64,000 nucleotides of DNA from Ignavibacteria bacterium (GCA_016709315.1 JADJMZ010000001.1:1244613-1308612); one strand, 5' to 3'; counted from the first letter of the stretch, positions 55,584-63,956 are shown. Program-made: numbers and translations. Notes: generated by a model from the sequence alone, not told the origin.

Positions 55584-56579
55584 TTATTTCTTATCTGATT
55601 TTAATTCCATCATGCTTTCTTCTTCTTTTCCTGATTTCTTCACATTGACTTTTGCTTTTACTTTATCACCTTCCCTGATAATCTCAATCTCATCGTCTTT
55701 GATATCCGGATTTCCAATATCTTCCTTTATCATCTTTCTGATCTCATCATCGGTTTTTCCTTTGAACCTGTCCGGATCTCCCGAACCTGTTTTTCTGATT
55801 TCCTTCATCTTTGTTATATTTTCCCCGTCTTTGATTGTCATATCAAATCCGCCTTCCTTATTGAGCTGACCTTCAGGAATACCGACTTTAATTATTCTGC
55901 GTCCTTCATTATCGCTTTTAAAGTCAACTGTTACCGCTTCTATTCCGGCATTCTTCAGCTGTGCAGTAATTTCTTTTTCAAGTTCAGCATCGCTCATGTT
56001 AGAAGCATTGATGTCAATTTTAAACAGATCATTCAGCAAAGCTGCATACACCGGTCTCTTTACAGTCTCATTAAGCGGAATTAATTTTATATCACTAACG
56101 CCGTTGATCGCTTCAAGACGGCTTTTATACCCGGAAACACCGGCATGATTTTCCTTTGGTATGACAAGATTATAGCTGACGACATCTTTCCCGTTAATGT
56201 TTTCTTCGTTAATGTTATACTCACCCGATTTAAACCAGTCTTCCTTTTCAATTTTACTTATTGCTTCAGTATTGTCTTTACTGACTGACCATTGCAATAC
56301 ATCTCCTGCCGATTCCTGCTGTGTAACGGGGTAGTTACAAGCAGCCACAATAAATGCCAGCATCAGAAAGGCATAAGCCAGTCTGGCTTTATGCGCTGTA
56401 AAATAATTTTTAAACTTCATTATGATATTCCTTTCAGATTTTTTTTTGTTTGATAAATTTTCATTGGCGGTTCTCAGCCATGCTTCGGTAACCGGAAAAG
56501 AGTTATCGTAATTTTCATTTCTTAATTCATCGAAGTATTTACTTTCCTTCGATCTCTGCGATGATTCTGATTGTTTCAT
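55584..56579 (-). CDS. Membrane protein, probable anti-sigma factor of the adjacent ECF sigma
   Basis: 331 residues. The first ~62 are cytoplasmic, polar and helical (SKYFDELRNENYDNSFPVTEAWLRTANENL), then one membrane helix (residues 64-82, ARLAYAFLMLAFIVAACNY), then an extracytoplasmic region of about 245 residues, lysine- and glutamate-rich at the end. This topology and a 41-base overlap with the sigma gene fit an anti-sigma factor, but no named anti-sigma domain (ZAS, RskA) is seen. If translation began at M54 instead, it would be a lipoprotein-like product ending the leader at AAC, so the start matters. Role is inferred from context. Confidence 0.6.
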   Translation of the reverse strand: MKQSESSQRSKESKYFDELRNENYDNSFPVTEAWLRTANENLSNKKKSERNIIMKFKNYFTAHKARLAYAFLMLAFIVAACNYPVTQQESAGDVLQWSVSKDNTEAISKIEKEDWFKSGEYNINEENINGKDVVSYNLVIPKENHAGVSGYKSRLEAINGVSDIKLIPLNETVKRPVYAALLNDLFKIDINASNMSDAELEKEITAQLKNAGIEAVTVDFKSDNEGRRIIKVGIPEGQLNKEGGFDMTIKDGENITKMKEIRKTGSGDPDRFKGKTDDEIRKMIKEDIGNPDIKDDEIEIIREGDKVKAKVNVKKSGKEEESMMELKSDKK

Positions 56580-57144
56580 TATTTATATCTCCTGTGATAA
56601 TTGAACTTTTATTTTTTGAATTTGAAATATTTAATTCTTCATCTTCGATAATCTTTCTTAGTTTTTCCCGTGCGCGGCTGAGTCTTGATTTAACTGCCGA
56701 GAGACTCCTCTCATTTTGTATTTCCTTTATTTCTTCCAGATCAAATCCGCCTAATTCAAAAAGCAGCAAAGCTGATCTTTCCTTATAAGATATTTTTGAA
56801 AGTGCTTTATTGAGTGTTAATTTTTTTTCGTCATTCTCATTCCGGCTGAAGATCTCGGGAATTTCAGCAACCGATGTTAAACTGTCAGAAGGCAGAAATT
56901 TTTTCCAGAAATCATTTCTTACGGAATTGTAGAATTCACGTGTGATTATCGTAAAGAACCATGATCTGAACTTTGACTTTTCATTCAGACTGTCAAAGTT
57001 TTCGAGAGCTTTCAGCAGTGACTGCTGCAGAACGTCTTCCGCATCATCCTGTGAACGCTTTACGCATAATGCCCTGCAGTACTTCAGTGCATCACTGTAA
57101 CATGGTTTTAACAGTATCAGAAACCGGTTTGTGTCCTTACACAT
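56539..57144 (-). CDS. ECF-type RNA polymerase sigma factor
   Basis: 201 residues. Region 2 is DAEDVLQQSLLKALENFDSLNEKSKFRSWFFTIITREFYNSVR, with the core-binding and -10-melting pattern. Region 4 is KISYKERSALLLFELGGFDLEEIKEIQNERSLSAVKSRLSRAREKLRKI, where the helix-turn-helix reads the -35. No extra C-terminal domain is present. It directs transcription of a small stress or envelope regulon. It overlaps the downstream membrane protein gene, a usual arrangement for sigma/anti-sigma pairs. Confidence 0.9.
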   Translation of the reverse strand: MCKDTNRFLILLKPCYSDALKYCRALCVKRSQDDAEDVLQQSLLKALENFDSLNEKSKFRSWFFTIITREFYNSVRNDFWKKFLPSDSLTSVAEIPEIFSRNENDEKKLTLNKALSKISYKERSALLLFELGGFDLEEIKEIQNERSLSAVKSRLSRAREKLRKIIEDEELNISNSKNKSSIITGDINNETIRIIAEIEGK

Positions 57145-57146
57145 TT

Positions 57147-57191
57147 GTTATAATTATAACTTAAACGTTTTGTTAATAATCAGACGTTTTG
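57147..57191 (-). promoter_or_regulatory. Palindrome and paired motif upstream of the ECF sigma gene
   Basis: GTTATAATTATAAC (57147-57160) is a perfect palindrome two bases before the sigma start codon. Upstream, CAAAACGT (minus strand) occurs twice, 57172-57165 and 57191-57184, exactly 19 bases apart. These could be an autoregulatory promoter or binding site, but no known consensus is matched. Confidence 0.4.
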
Positions 57192-57211
57192 AATATCATA
57201 AAAGTCGCAAT

Positions 57212-57302
57212 TAGTGAATAGGCAATAGTGAATAGGCAATAGGCAATAGTGAATAGGCAATAGGCAATGGTGAATAGGCAATGGTCAATAGTTAATGGTT
57301 AA
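57212..57302. repeat. Tandem array of 13 heptamers
   Basis: Thirteen uninterrupted 7-base units of the type TAGTGAA / TAGGCAA, decaying to TGGTCAA, TAGTTAA and TGGTTAA at the right end. It begins 68 bases upstream of the sigma start codon. It is non-coding and has no spacers, so it is not a CRISPR. Confidence 0.9.
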
Positions 57303-57408
57303 TTAGACTCATTCGATGCTATTTAATATGAGTACATTTGTCCTGTGACCCGGTAAGCAATCTTGACAATTTAGTTGTCAACATTGCAAACTCAATTAGA
57401 TTTTGAAT

Positions 57409-57570
57409 CAAATCCCGTAGGGATTTTATATTGGTAGAAAATTAATCCCACAAAAATCTAATCCCGTAGGGATTGAATTTAATCCAGCCGGCAATCCATT
57501 TCGTCCTTATGGGACTATTATGTATTGCATTTATTGCTACCAATATTTCATCCCTGCGGGATGTTTTATA
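57409..57570. repeat. Inverted TCCCGTAGGGAT / TTGGTAG repeat element
   Basis: Left copy 57411-57441: ATCCCGTAGGGAT followed by ATATTGGTAGAAA. A second half-copy (ATCCCGTAGGGATT) is at 57461. On the right, 57533-57567 carries the same element inverted (GCTACCAATATTTCATCCC then TGCGGGATG), and GTCCTTATGGGAC (57503-57515) is a related palindrome. The arrangement resembles REP-like elements mobilised by IS200/REP transposases; no such gene is present here. Confidence 0.75.
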
Positions 57571-57629
57571 AAATCAATATTCATATCATAATCAAATTAT
57601 CGCACTAACCAGCTTGGACAAATGTCGTT

Positions 57630-57753
57630 ACTTCAGCAGCATCATTTTTTTGTCTGAATTCTATTTCTATTTACAAACATTGTATAAAAATAAACTCCGC
57701 CCGCTTTGCCGGCGAGGCAGGCTTGGAAGATTAGATCCGTTTAAATTAACTTT
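57630..57753 (-). pseudogene. Duplicated, decayed 3' tail of the neighbouring T9SS gene
   Basis: This block is a near copy of 57890-57992, the 3' end of the T9SS cargo gene next to it (shared CAGCATCAT, TTGTCTGAATTCTATTT, ATTTACAAACATTGTATA, AGATTAGATCCGTT). It keeps a stop codon but carries a GC-rich 24-base imperfect palindrome (57698-57721, centred on GCCGGC) that replaces two bases and breaks the frame. So it is not a functional gene. It looks like a tail duplication followed by insertion of a small palindromic unit. Confidence 0.75.
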
Positions 57754-57765
57754 CAAAACCTTCCT

Positions 57766-57862
57766 CATTCCCAAGCCCCAGCTTGGGAATGTCGAGTTTT
57801 GGCTTGCTAAACTGCTCGCTCGCCTTGCGGAGCAGGCCTCGCGGAGCGGGGGTCTTAGAAAA
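57766..57862. repeat. Palindromic repeat cluster between duplicated tails
   Basis: CATTCCCAAGC (57766-57776) is inverted as GCTTGGGAATG (57781-57791). Then GC-rich CTGCTCGCTCGCC (from 57810) faces GGAGCAGGCC, and CTCGCGGAGCGGGGG follows. The base composition stands out from the AT-rich surroundings. The whole intergenic span 57145-57887 holds only repeats. Confidence 0.65.
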
Positions 57863-57887
57863 GCAGAGTTGTTAAGTTTATTCGATA

Positions 57888-59242
57888 CTACTTCACCAGC
57901 ATCATCTTCTTTGTCTGAATTCTATTTCCATTTACAAACATTGTATAAAAATAAACTCCAGTTGGAAGATTAGATCCGTTAAAATTAACTTTGTAATTTC
58001 CGGTGTTCTGAATTTTATTAACTAATTCTGTCTGCTTTTTACCCTGAATATTATATACACTCAGGTTTATAAAACCTTTTGAAGAGATCTCATATTCAAT
58101 TGTTGTTACCGGATTAAAAGGATTTGGATAATTTTGATAAAGTGAAAACACATCAGAAATGTTTACGCTATTGTTTGATATTCCGGTATATATTGTTACA
58201 GTATCTCCTCCGTTTACTGTGTGAACTCCTGTATATATATTATATGACCAACCTATTTTTGCATTTATGAAATCAGAATAATAGAATTGTGGAATATTAA
58301 AACTTGTGTCTGGTAATTGATATCCCCAGACAGCACCTCCATTAGTGGTTTTGTAAATAATTCCCCGGGTTCCATGTCCTGAATAAAATTTATATCCTCC
58401 AACTCCCCAGATTGTATCAGAATTCACATTTGAAAATTTTTTCATAGATACAGTTGATGTAACAGGAAGTGTTTGTTCCTGCCAGGTTAATCCGCCGTCA
58501 GTTGTTTTCCTCATATTCGCAAATGCTTTCCATCCTGTCAAACTGTCTGAAAAAAAATATCAAAGTATCCAATTTCATTAGGAATTATTGTCCAGTTAAA
58601 ACCACCGTTTGTTGTTTTTGCTAAATAAGAACCATCGCTAAGTGTTGCAAATCCTACTAACCCGTTGAGCATATATATTTTGTTTACTACTCTATCATCC
58701 TGTCTTACCCAGCTTATTCCTCCGTTAATTGTTCTGTATAACCCACCAAATCCACCGCCTACAGGCGAGGTCACCCAGATCGTGTCTTCACTTAATACAA
58801 ACATATCCTGAAACGATCCTCCGAACGGTGTACTTAAAACATTCCAGTTTAATCCAGAGTCTGTAGTTTTTGTCAGATATCCGCCTATCTGATTCAGACC
58901 ACCGCAAACAAAACCGGTATTTGTATTAATAAAATTTACTTTTGTTAAGTCCTGATATATGCTGTCGACTACAAACCAGTTATCCCCGCCGTTAGTTGTC
59001 TTGATAACATAGTTTGTTACATTTGCAGTATGATCACCGGTAATTCCGAATCCTGTCAGACTATCCACGAAAGTAATATCAGACAACGGTCTGTTATTCA
59101 GAAATGGCAAAAACTGCTGCTGCCACCCGCTTACAGGAGGATTATCTGAAAAGTTAAAGGCGATGATAAATGAAATGATGCTTGTATAAAAGAGGATGCC
59201 TGAAAGTCTCTTGAGATTTAATATTTCCAGTAGTGTTTTCAT
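57888..59242 (-). CDS. Secreted propeller protein with T9SS sorting domain, split by a T8 slip
   Basis: Two frames (59242-58538 and 58541-57888) read as one protein. The first (234 codons) has a signal peptide (LSGILFYTSIISFIIAFNFS) and propeller repeats 'TTNGGDNWF', 'TTDSGLNWN', 'TINGGISWV' and 'TTNGGFNWT', ending in PNEIGYFDIFFQTV-stop. The second continues TGWKAFANMRKTTDGGLTWQEQ and ends in a T9SS domain (QNYPNPFNPVTTIEYEI ... VYFYTMFVNG). Adding one T to the run of eight (58550-58557 as A8) gives DIFFSDSLTGWKAF, matching 'FVDSLTGFGI' earlier in the protein. So it is one gene of about 450 residues with a homopolymer slip, either a sequencing error or a real phase-variable site. Function: surface cargo of unknown activity. 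Confidence 0.82.
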
Positions 59243-59366
59243 AAATCATAATTTTATGAAACGTTATTATTGCAGATTCACATTAAAAGAACTGACTGTA
59301 ATGTTATTTGCAAGTCTGATTAAATTTAAGCGGAATTAATTGCTTTTGAAATGAAGAAAGAATTCT

Positions 59367-59484
59367 TGCAGACTCTCAACGCGGACTCAACGCAGAGACA
59401 CAGAGACGCAGAGAAATATAAGCAAAAATGAAACTCTGCGACTCTGCGACTCTTCGTTTAAATTTAGTTTTGAGACACTCTCTT
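59367..59484. repeat. Dispersed intergenic repeat, copy C
   Basis: In the 382-base gap 59243-59624, ACGCAGAGACACAGAGACGCAGAG (24 bases, about 59390-59413) faces CTCTGCGACTCTGCGACTC (from 59434) as an imperfect inverted repeat, followed by GTTTTGAGACACTCTCTT at 59467-59484. GAGCTTGGGAAT nearby is half of the ATTCCCAAGC palindrome family. No gene is seen here. Confidence 0.7.
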
Positions 59485-59571
59485 TATCGGGAGCTTGGGA
59501 ATAAGGGGAAAAGTTGGATAATTGATTTGGACGGATGTGTAAAGATTTAAAATTTTATCTCCCTTTTAACG

Positions 59572-59602
59572 TTTTCTATTAATCTTAAAAAATATATTTT
59601 TG
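59572..59602 (+). promoter_or_regulatory. Candidate promoter for the sugar-phosphate transferase gene
   Basis: TATTTTTG (59595-59602) matches TAnnTTTG; TTTT sits 19 bases upstream (59572-59575) where TTTG is expected. A start about 7 bases on would leave about 15 bases to the TTG codon. Confidence 0.35.
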
Positions 59603-59624
59603 AAATATAAATTAACTCAGGTAA

Positions 59625-61058
59625 TTGAAAAAAAAATCTTCGGTCACAGAAATATTAATTCCTTTGCTAACGGTGCTCTCAGATGCAGCTGCTATATTCG
59701 CAGCATTTGAACTGTCATACTATATCAGATTTTTTTCCTCATTCCAGAATATCATTCCGGCAACAAAAGGCATTCCCGATATTTACGGGTACAATATATT
59801 TGCACTGATGGTTATTCCTATCTGGCTGATCATATTTCAGGCGAGGAAATTATACAGACTCAAAAGAACTGTTTTCATTCTCGATGAATTGTTTGCAATA
59901 ATTAAATGTGTGTCAATAGGAATTCTGTTTGCAATGAGTCTTGTGTTCATTCTCAAGGGTGATTTCCCTTATTCAAGATTAGTCTTCCTTCTGATTTGGA
60001 TAAACTCTGTCTTGCTGATTACTATCGGCAGATACCTGATATTAAAACTCGAGAAAAATTTATACAATAAAAACATTGGCGTGAGTACCGTTGCCATTGT
60101 CGGGAATAATGAAATGGCTGAAAAGATTTACGACAAATTCTTCGCTGATAAATTTGCAGGGTTCAATGTCGTCGGTTATTTTTCCGTAAAGGATGATACC
60201 GGCGCCGGTAAAACTGATCTGCTTAAAGAAAGGAATTATCTCGGTAATTATAATCTGATACCGGAAAAAATAAAAGAACTCGGACTCGAGAAGATACTAA
60301 TTTCTCTTCCTTCTCAAGAACACGAAATTCTTTATGATCTCTTCAAGATATGCGAAGGAATAAACATTGAGTTTATGTATGCTCCCGATTTTGTGGATAT
60401 GATGACAAGCAGACTGAGGATTGAGGAAGTAAACGGAATTCCTTTCATTAAACTGAAATCTTTCCCGATGAATGTATGGAACAGGATGATAAAAAGAACT
60501 TTCGATCTTGTCGTATCTTCATTTCTTCTGCTGATACTCTCTCCGGTAATGATATTTATTTCTGTTCTTGTTAAGATTACTTCTCACGGACCATTATTTT
60601 ATAAGCAGGAAAGGGTCGGATTAGACGGACAGAAATTCCTTATGCTGAAATTCAGATCAATGAAAGTGGATGCTGAACAACAAGGACCGCAGATGACCAC
60701 AAGGGACGATGACAGATACACTCCGCTTGGAAAGTCGCTCAGAAAATACAGTCTGGACGAACTTCCGCAGTTCATCAATGTACTCATCGGCAATATGAGC
60801 ATAGTTGGTCCGAGACCTGAAAGGGAATTTTTCATTAACACAATGAAAGACTCCATTCAGAAGTATCTCGAAAGACACAGGGTGAAATGCGGTATCACGG
60901 GATGGGCTCAGGTCAACGGATTAAGAGGCACTGATACTTCCCTGCAGACAAGAATAGATTATGATATTTATTACATTGAAAATTGGTCAATCGCTTTCGA
61001 TATTAAAATAATTTTTAAAACAATTAAGGAAGTTCTCTTTTCCAAAGAAGCTTTCTGA
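59625..61058 (+). CDS. Polyprenyl-phosphate sugar-1-phosphate transferase (WcaJ/WbaP type)
   Basis: 477 residues from a TTG start. Residues 10-120 hold four membrane helices with LSYYIRF in the first loop; residues 130-265 form a Rossmann-like middle domain (VAIVGNNEMAEKIYDKF). The catalytic domain starts near residue 290: RTFDLVVSSFLLLILSPVMI, then PLFYKQERVGLDGQKFLMLKFRSM, LDELPQFINVLIGNMSIVGPRPE and RVKCGITGWAQVNGLRG. It transfers a hexose-1-phosphate from a UDP-sugar to undecaprenyl-phosphate, starting exopolysaccharide or O-antigen repeat units at the inner membrane. The next gene is 21 bases downstream. Confidence 0.92.
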   Translation: MKKKSSVTEILIPLLTVLSDAAAIFAAFELSYYIRFFSSFQNIIPATKGIPDIYGYNIFALMVIPIWLIIFQARKLYRLKRTVFILDELFAIIKCVSIGILFAMSLVFILKGDFPYSRLVFLLIWINSVLLITIGRYLILKLEKNLYNKNIGVSTVAIVGNNEMAEKIYDKFFADKFAGFNVVGYFSVKDDTGAGKTDLLKERNYLGNYNLIPEKIKELGLEKILISLPSQEHEILYDLFKICEGINIEFMYAPDFVDMMTSRLRIEEVNGIPFIKLKSFPMNVWNRMIKRTFDLVVSSFLLLILSPVMIFISVLVKITSHGPLFYKQERVGLDGQKFLMLKFRSMKVDAEQQGPQMTTRDDDRYTPLGKSLRKYSLDELPQFINVLIGNMSIVGPRPEREFFINTMKDSIQKYLERHRVKCGITGWAQVNGLRGTDTSLQTRIDYDIYYIENWSIAFDIKIIFKTIKEVLFSKEAF

Positions 61059-61079
61059 TAAAATGAACTGATTGTAAAA

Positions 61080-61448
61080 ATGATAATCGCAGTTATATAT
61101 TTTATTCATGTAATTTTTGCAGTGTATGCTTTCTCCAGATCTTACCAGGGCGACGGCTGGCTTCAGGCGTTTCTTAATCTGGGATTCATTATTACAATAT
61201 TTGCAGTTTCCCTGACGGTATGCGAACTGTTTGTGGGACTCTTCATACTGGATACCGGATATAAAATGACACTTCCGGCTAATCAGATACTTCTGTTCTT
61301 TCTGAAAATTTCGGGATTTTATGCTCAGAGCGGAACAGTAATTACACTCACTCCGAAAGACAGCATTACTCTTATATTTGTTACTATTCTTGAAACAATG
61401 TTCTACAGATTTTATTTTAAAAACACAAAGGTTGCAAAAGCTGTTTAG
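61080..61448 (+). CDS. Small polytopic membrane protein
   Basis: 122 residues with three hydrophobic segments (about 3-20, 29-54, 65-110) and a basic end (KNTKVAKAV). No family is recognised. It lies 21 bases after the sugar-phosphate transferase and 23 bases before the Omp28-like gene, so all three may be co-transcribed. It could assist polysaccharide assembly at the inner membrane; this is a guess from position only. Confidence 0.6.
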   Translation: MIIAVIYFIHVIFAVYAFSRSYQGDGWLQAFLNLGFIITIFAVSLTVCELFVGLFILDTGYKMTLPANQILLFFLKISGFYAQSGTVITLTPKDSITLIFVTILETMFYRFYFKNTKVAKAV

Positions 61449-61471
61449 CATTATCCCCAAAATAATCATTT

Positions 61472-63535
61472 ATGAAAAAGCTTTTAATTATCATATTCGT
61501 TTTTATAACAGGTGTATCAGCTCTGATATCATTTTCCGGAATTAATTTAACAAATGAAAACACTGATGTAGGTGCAGCTTCCGGCAGGGAAATAGTGCTT
61601 CAGTTTGTAACTTATAACGGCTACGGAAATAATTTATTTATAGACAACATACTTACAGGCATTCAGCCCGAAACTGATGTTACAGTAACTTCGATAGTAA
61701 ATATTCCTTATGATACCACTTATTCTGTTTTTCAAAACGGCACGGATACTGTAAGCCCTGTTGTATCTGTTGCAAATATCGGGAGGTCCTTTGTTGATAC
61801 TGTCAGAGTTCATCTGATTTTAAACTCAGGTCAATATTCGGCCGATACTCTGATAACATCTCTTTTTTCCGGCACTACAGTAAATATAACTTTCAATCAA
61901 CTCACTTATACTATCGGGACTCCTCTTTATTTTAAAGCATACACTTCTGTAAACACTGATTCTGTCAGATCAAATGATACTTTAAATCAGTATTCAATAA
62001 TACTTCCCGGCTTTAAGAGGAATGTTTTGTTTGAAGAGTTTACTTCCAACGCAAGTCCTTCCTGCGCAAACAATAATGAAGAGCTTGACAGATTTATTAA
62101 TACAAATATACAATCCGTAACCGCCATCAAATATCATTTCCCGCTCGGTGTGTCCGGCAGAGATACTTTTTATTCAGCAAATCCTCAGCAGAATTCCGAA
62201 AGGTCAAGATATTATTACGGACAAAGTTTTCCGACTACCATCATTGACGGAAGATTATTTGCAGTGATACCTTATGGCGACAGTCTGAATCTTTACGGTC
62301 CGTACTTTAACAGACTGAACAAAGGATCGCCTTTGTCTATGAGTGTTTCTGATGAAAGAGTAAACGGTGATTCAATCAGAACTACTGTGAATGTCAATAT
62401 TCTGATAACGCTTCAGCAGGGAAATTACAGACTGCGAATCAATGCCGTTGAAAGATATATCCGGGATACAATTTCCGCTTCGAACGGCGAAACAAATTTT
62501 TATGATGTGTTCAGAAGATTATATCCGGATTCAAACGGAATTTCAGTTCCTGCAACAGCCGGAAATTATAATTTCACATACACTTATTATCGTGAGCCAA
62601 GCTGGACTGATTCGATGATATACACTGCCGCCTTCATTCAGAATGACAATACCAAGGAAGTTCTGAACTGCGCTAAAGGCAGGAATATTGTTTTTAACAT
62701 GATTAAGCATCCTGTAAAAATCAGCAAAGGTAAATCAGATATTTCGCAGAATGGCGGCATCAATCCGCTGAACCGTCAGGTTTTATTCTCTTCCGACAGC
62801 ATTCAGACAAGTCTTAACATTGAACTCTTTGAATCTTTTTTCCCACCTGCCGGATGGAAAATTTATAATCAGGACGGTTACATAACTTTTGATCAGTACA
62901 GCGGAGCTAACGGTCCTACATTCGGCGGTTCGAGATCAGTCATTATGGATTTCTTCGATTACAACATTCCCGGTCAGAAGGATTCAATGTACTCAAAAAT
63001 ATATTCAGGACTTCTTAGCAGTGATACTTTGAGATTTGATTACGCTTATGCGCAGTATAACTCTGTCAACATTGACAGTCTGATTGTAAAAATTTCAACT
63101 GACGGAGGTCTGACTTTTCCAACTGAAGTTTTCAGGAAAGGCGGACTTGCTTTGGCAACTGCGCCTCAGACGACTGGTTTCTTTTATCCTCTGAATAATT
63201 CACAATGGAGATCATTTAAGTTTTCTCTTTCGGGGATTGTAGGTGTAAACGGACTTTCGGAAAATCTGCCTTCCGGATATAAACTCATGCAGAATTATCC
63301 GAACCCTTTTAATCCTTCAACAAAAATTAAATATGAAATTCCTGTTAACTCAAATGTAACCATTAAAATCTATGATGTTAAAGGAAGCATTGTTGATATT
63401 CCCGTAAATAAAAAACAGAATGCAGGAGTTTATGAAATTGAATTCAGGGCAAATGATCTTTCAAGCGGAGTATATTTCTATCAGTTGATCACAGAAGGTT
63501 TCACTGAAACTAAAAAAATGATGTTGATAAGATAG
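61472..63535 (+). CDS. Omp28-related secreted protein with T9SS sorting domain
   Basis: 687 residues with an N-terminal signal/anchor (KLLIIIFVFITGVSALISFS). Residues 40-170 are a CARDB-like beta domain ('SVANIGRSFVDTVRVHLILN'). From about residue 188 a thioredoxin-like Omp28 segment reads VLFEEFTSNASPSCANNNEELDRF ... YHFPLGVSGRDTFY ... SFPTTIIDGRL. Unlike the usual C-x-x-C of Omp28, only one Cys (SC) remains, so redox activity is doubtful. The C-terminus has QNYPNPFNPSTKIKYEI ... VTIKIYDVKGSIVDIPVNKK ... GVYFYQLITEG, a T9SS domain. It is exported to the surface. Confidence 0.82.
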   Translation: MKKLLIIIFVFITGVSALISFSGINLTNENTDVGAASGREIVLQFVTYNGYGNNLFIDNILTGIQPETDVTVTSIVNIPYDTTYSVFQNGTDTVSPVVSVANIGRSFVDTVRVHLILNSGQYSADTLITSLFSGTTVNITFNQLTYTIGTPLYFKAYTSVNTDSVRSNDTLNQYSIILPGFKRNVLFEEFTSNASPSCANNNEELDRFINTNIQSVTAIKYHFPLGVSGRDTFYSANPQQNSERSRYYYGQSFPTTIIDGRLFAVIPYGDSLNLYGPYFNRLNKGSPLSMSVSDERVNGDSIRTTVNVNILITLQQGNYRLRINAVERYIRDTISASNGETNFYDVFRRLYPDSNGISVPATAGNYNFTYTYYREPSWTDSMIYTAAFIQNDNTKEVLNCAKGRNIVFNMIKHPVKISKGKSDISQNGGINPLNRQVLFSSDSIQTSLNIELFESFFPPAGWKIYNQDGYITFDQYSGANGPTFGGSRSVIMDFFDYNIPGQKDSMYSKIYSGLLSSDTLRFDYAYAQYNSVNIDSLIVKISTDGGLTFPTEVFRKGGLALATAPQTTGFFYPLNNSQWRSFKFSLSGIVGVNGLSENLPSGYKLMQNYPNPFNPSTKIKYEIPVNSNVTIKIYDVKGSIVDIPVNKKQNAGVYEIEFRANDLSSGVYFYQLITEGFTETKKMMLIR

Positions 63536-63588
63536 TATGTTTGTGTACTTTATTCTGAAGTTTAAACTAATAAATAAAATTCAACATA

Positions 63589-63837
63589 ATGGAAAAAGAT
63601 AAAATAAAATCTGAATTTCATAAACTGATAGACAGTATCGAAGACGAAAAATTACTTGAGAATTTTTATGATGTGATTTCTGCTTATGGAAATCAAAATA
63701 AAGATACGGATATTATTGATGAACTTACTGAAAAGCAAAAAGCAAGATTGATGAATTCTATTGAACAGGTAAGTGAAAGTGATACAATCAATAATGAAAT
63801 TATGAATGAACAAATAAGGAAATGGCTTACCGAATAA
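63589..63837 (+). CDS. Antitoxin of a RelE/ParE-type toxin-antitoxin pair
   Basis: 82 residues, acidic, helical: MEKDKIKSEFHKLIDSIEDEKLLENFYDVISAYG, then ELTEKQKARLMNSIEQVSESDTINNEIMNEQIRKWL. The 'L...I..IED..LL..(I/F)' N-terminus and 'LT..Q..RL..SIEQ...G/SDTI.NEEVM..(I)RKWL' end are typical of small Bacteroidota antitoxins that precede a RelE/ParE toxin. The toxin start codon lies inside its last codons (ATG at 63822), the usual coupling. The toxin itself is truncated (see next entry), so this gene may be an orphan. Confidence 0.72.
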   Translation: MEKDKIKSEFHKLIDSIEDEKLLENFYDVISAYGNQNKDTDIIDELTEKQKARLMNSIEQVSESDTINNEIMNEQIRKWLTE

Positions 63838-63956
63838 TCTGGACAAAAAATGCCGGTTTGTCATTCCCGCAAATGTGGGAATCTACTTCGTATTTTCGTA
63901 TTAATGTTCCCGAATTGTCTGAAGACTCTATAAATTTCCATTCCTGCAATTACTAG
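63822..63956 (+). pseudogene. Truncated RelE/ParE-like toxin
   Basis: ATG at 63822 opens MAYRIIWTKNA, the usual N-terminus of RelE/ParE toxins ('Y.I.Wt..A...l'). At the twelfth codon the frame enters the palindromic element ATTCCC-N8-GGGAAT and continues GLSFPQMWESTSYF to a stop at 63956, 44 codons in all. The remaining ~80 residues expected for the toxin are missing. It is therefore broken by a repeat insertion or deletion. Confidence 0.65.
63861..63884. repeat. ATTCCC-N8-GGGAAT palindromic element inside toxin remnant
   Basis: ATTCCC (63863-63868), eight bases, GGGAAT (63877-63882). The arms and spacing equal the small dRS3-type palindromes known from Neisseria, and the same ATTCCC/GGGAAT arms occur at 53953, 54007 and 57767. 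It marks where the toxin similarity stops. Confidence 0.6.

Noticed and set aside
57212..57302. Possible CRISPR-like array
   Set aside because: Units are 7 bases with no spacers and no cas genes are near, so it is a simple tandem repeat.
57614..57973. 119-codon plus-strand frame across the repeats
   Set aside because: It is the antisense reading of the duplicated T9SS gene tail and palindromes; the peptide contains the same segment twice.
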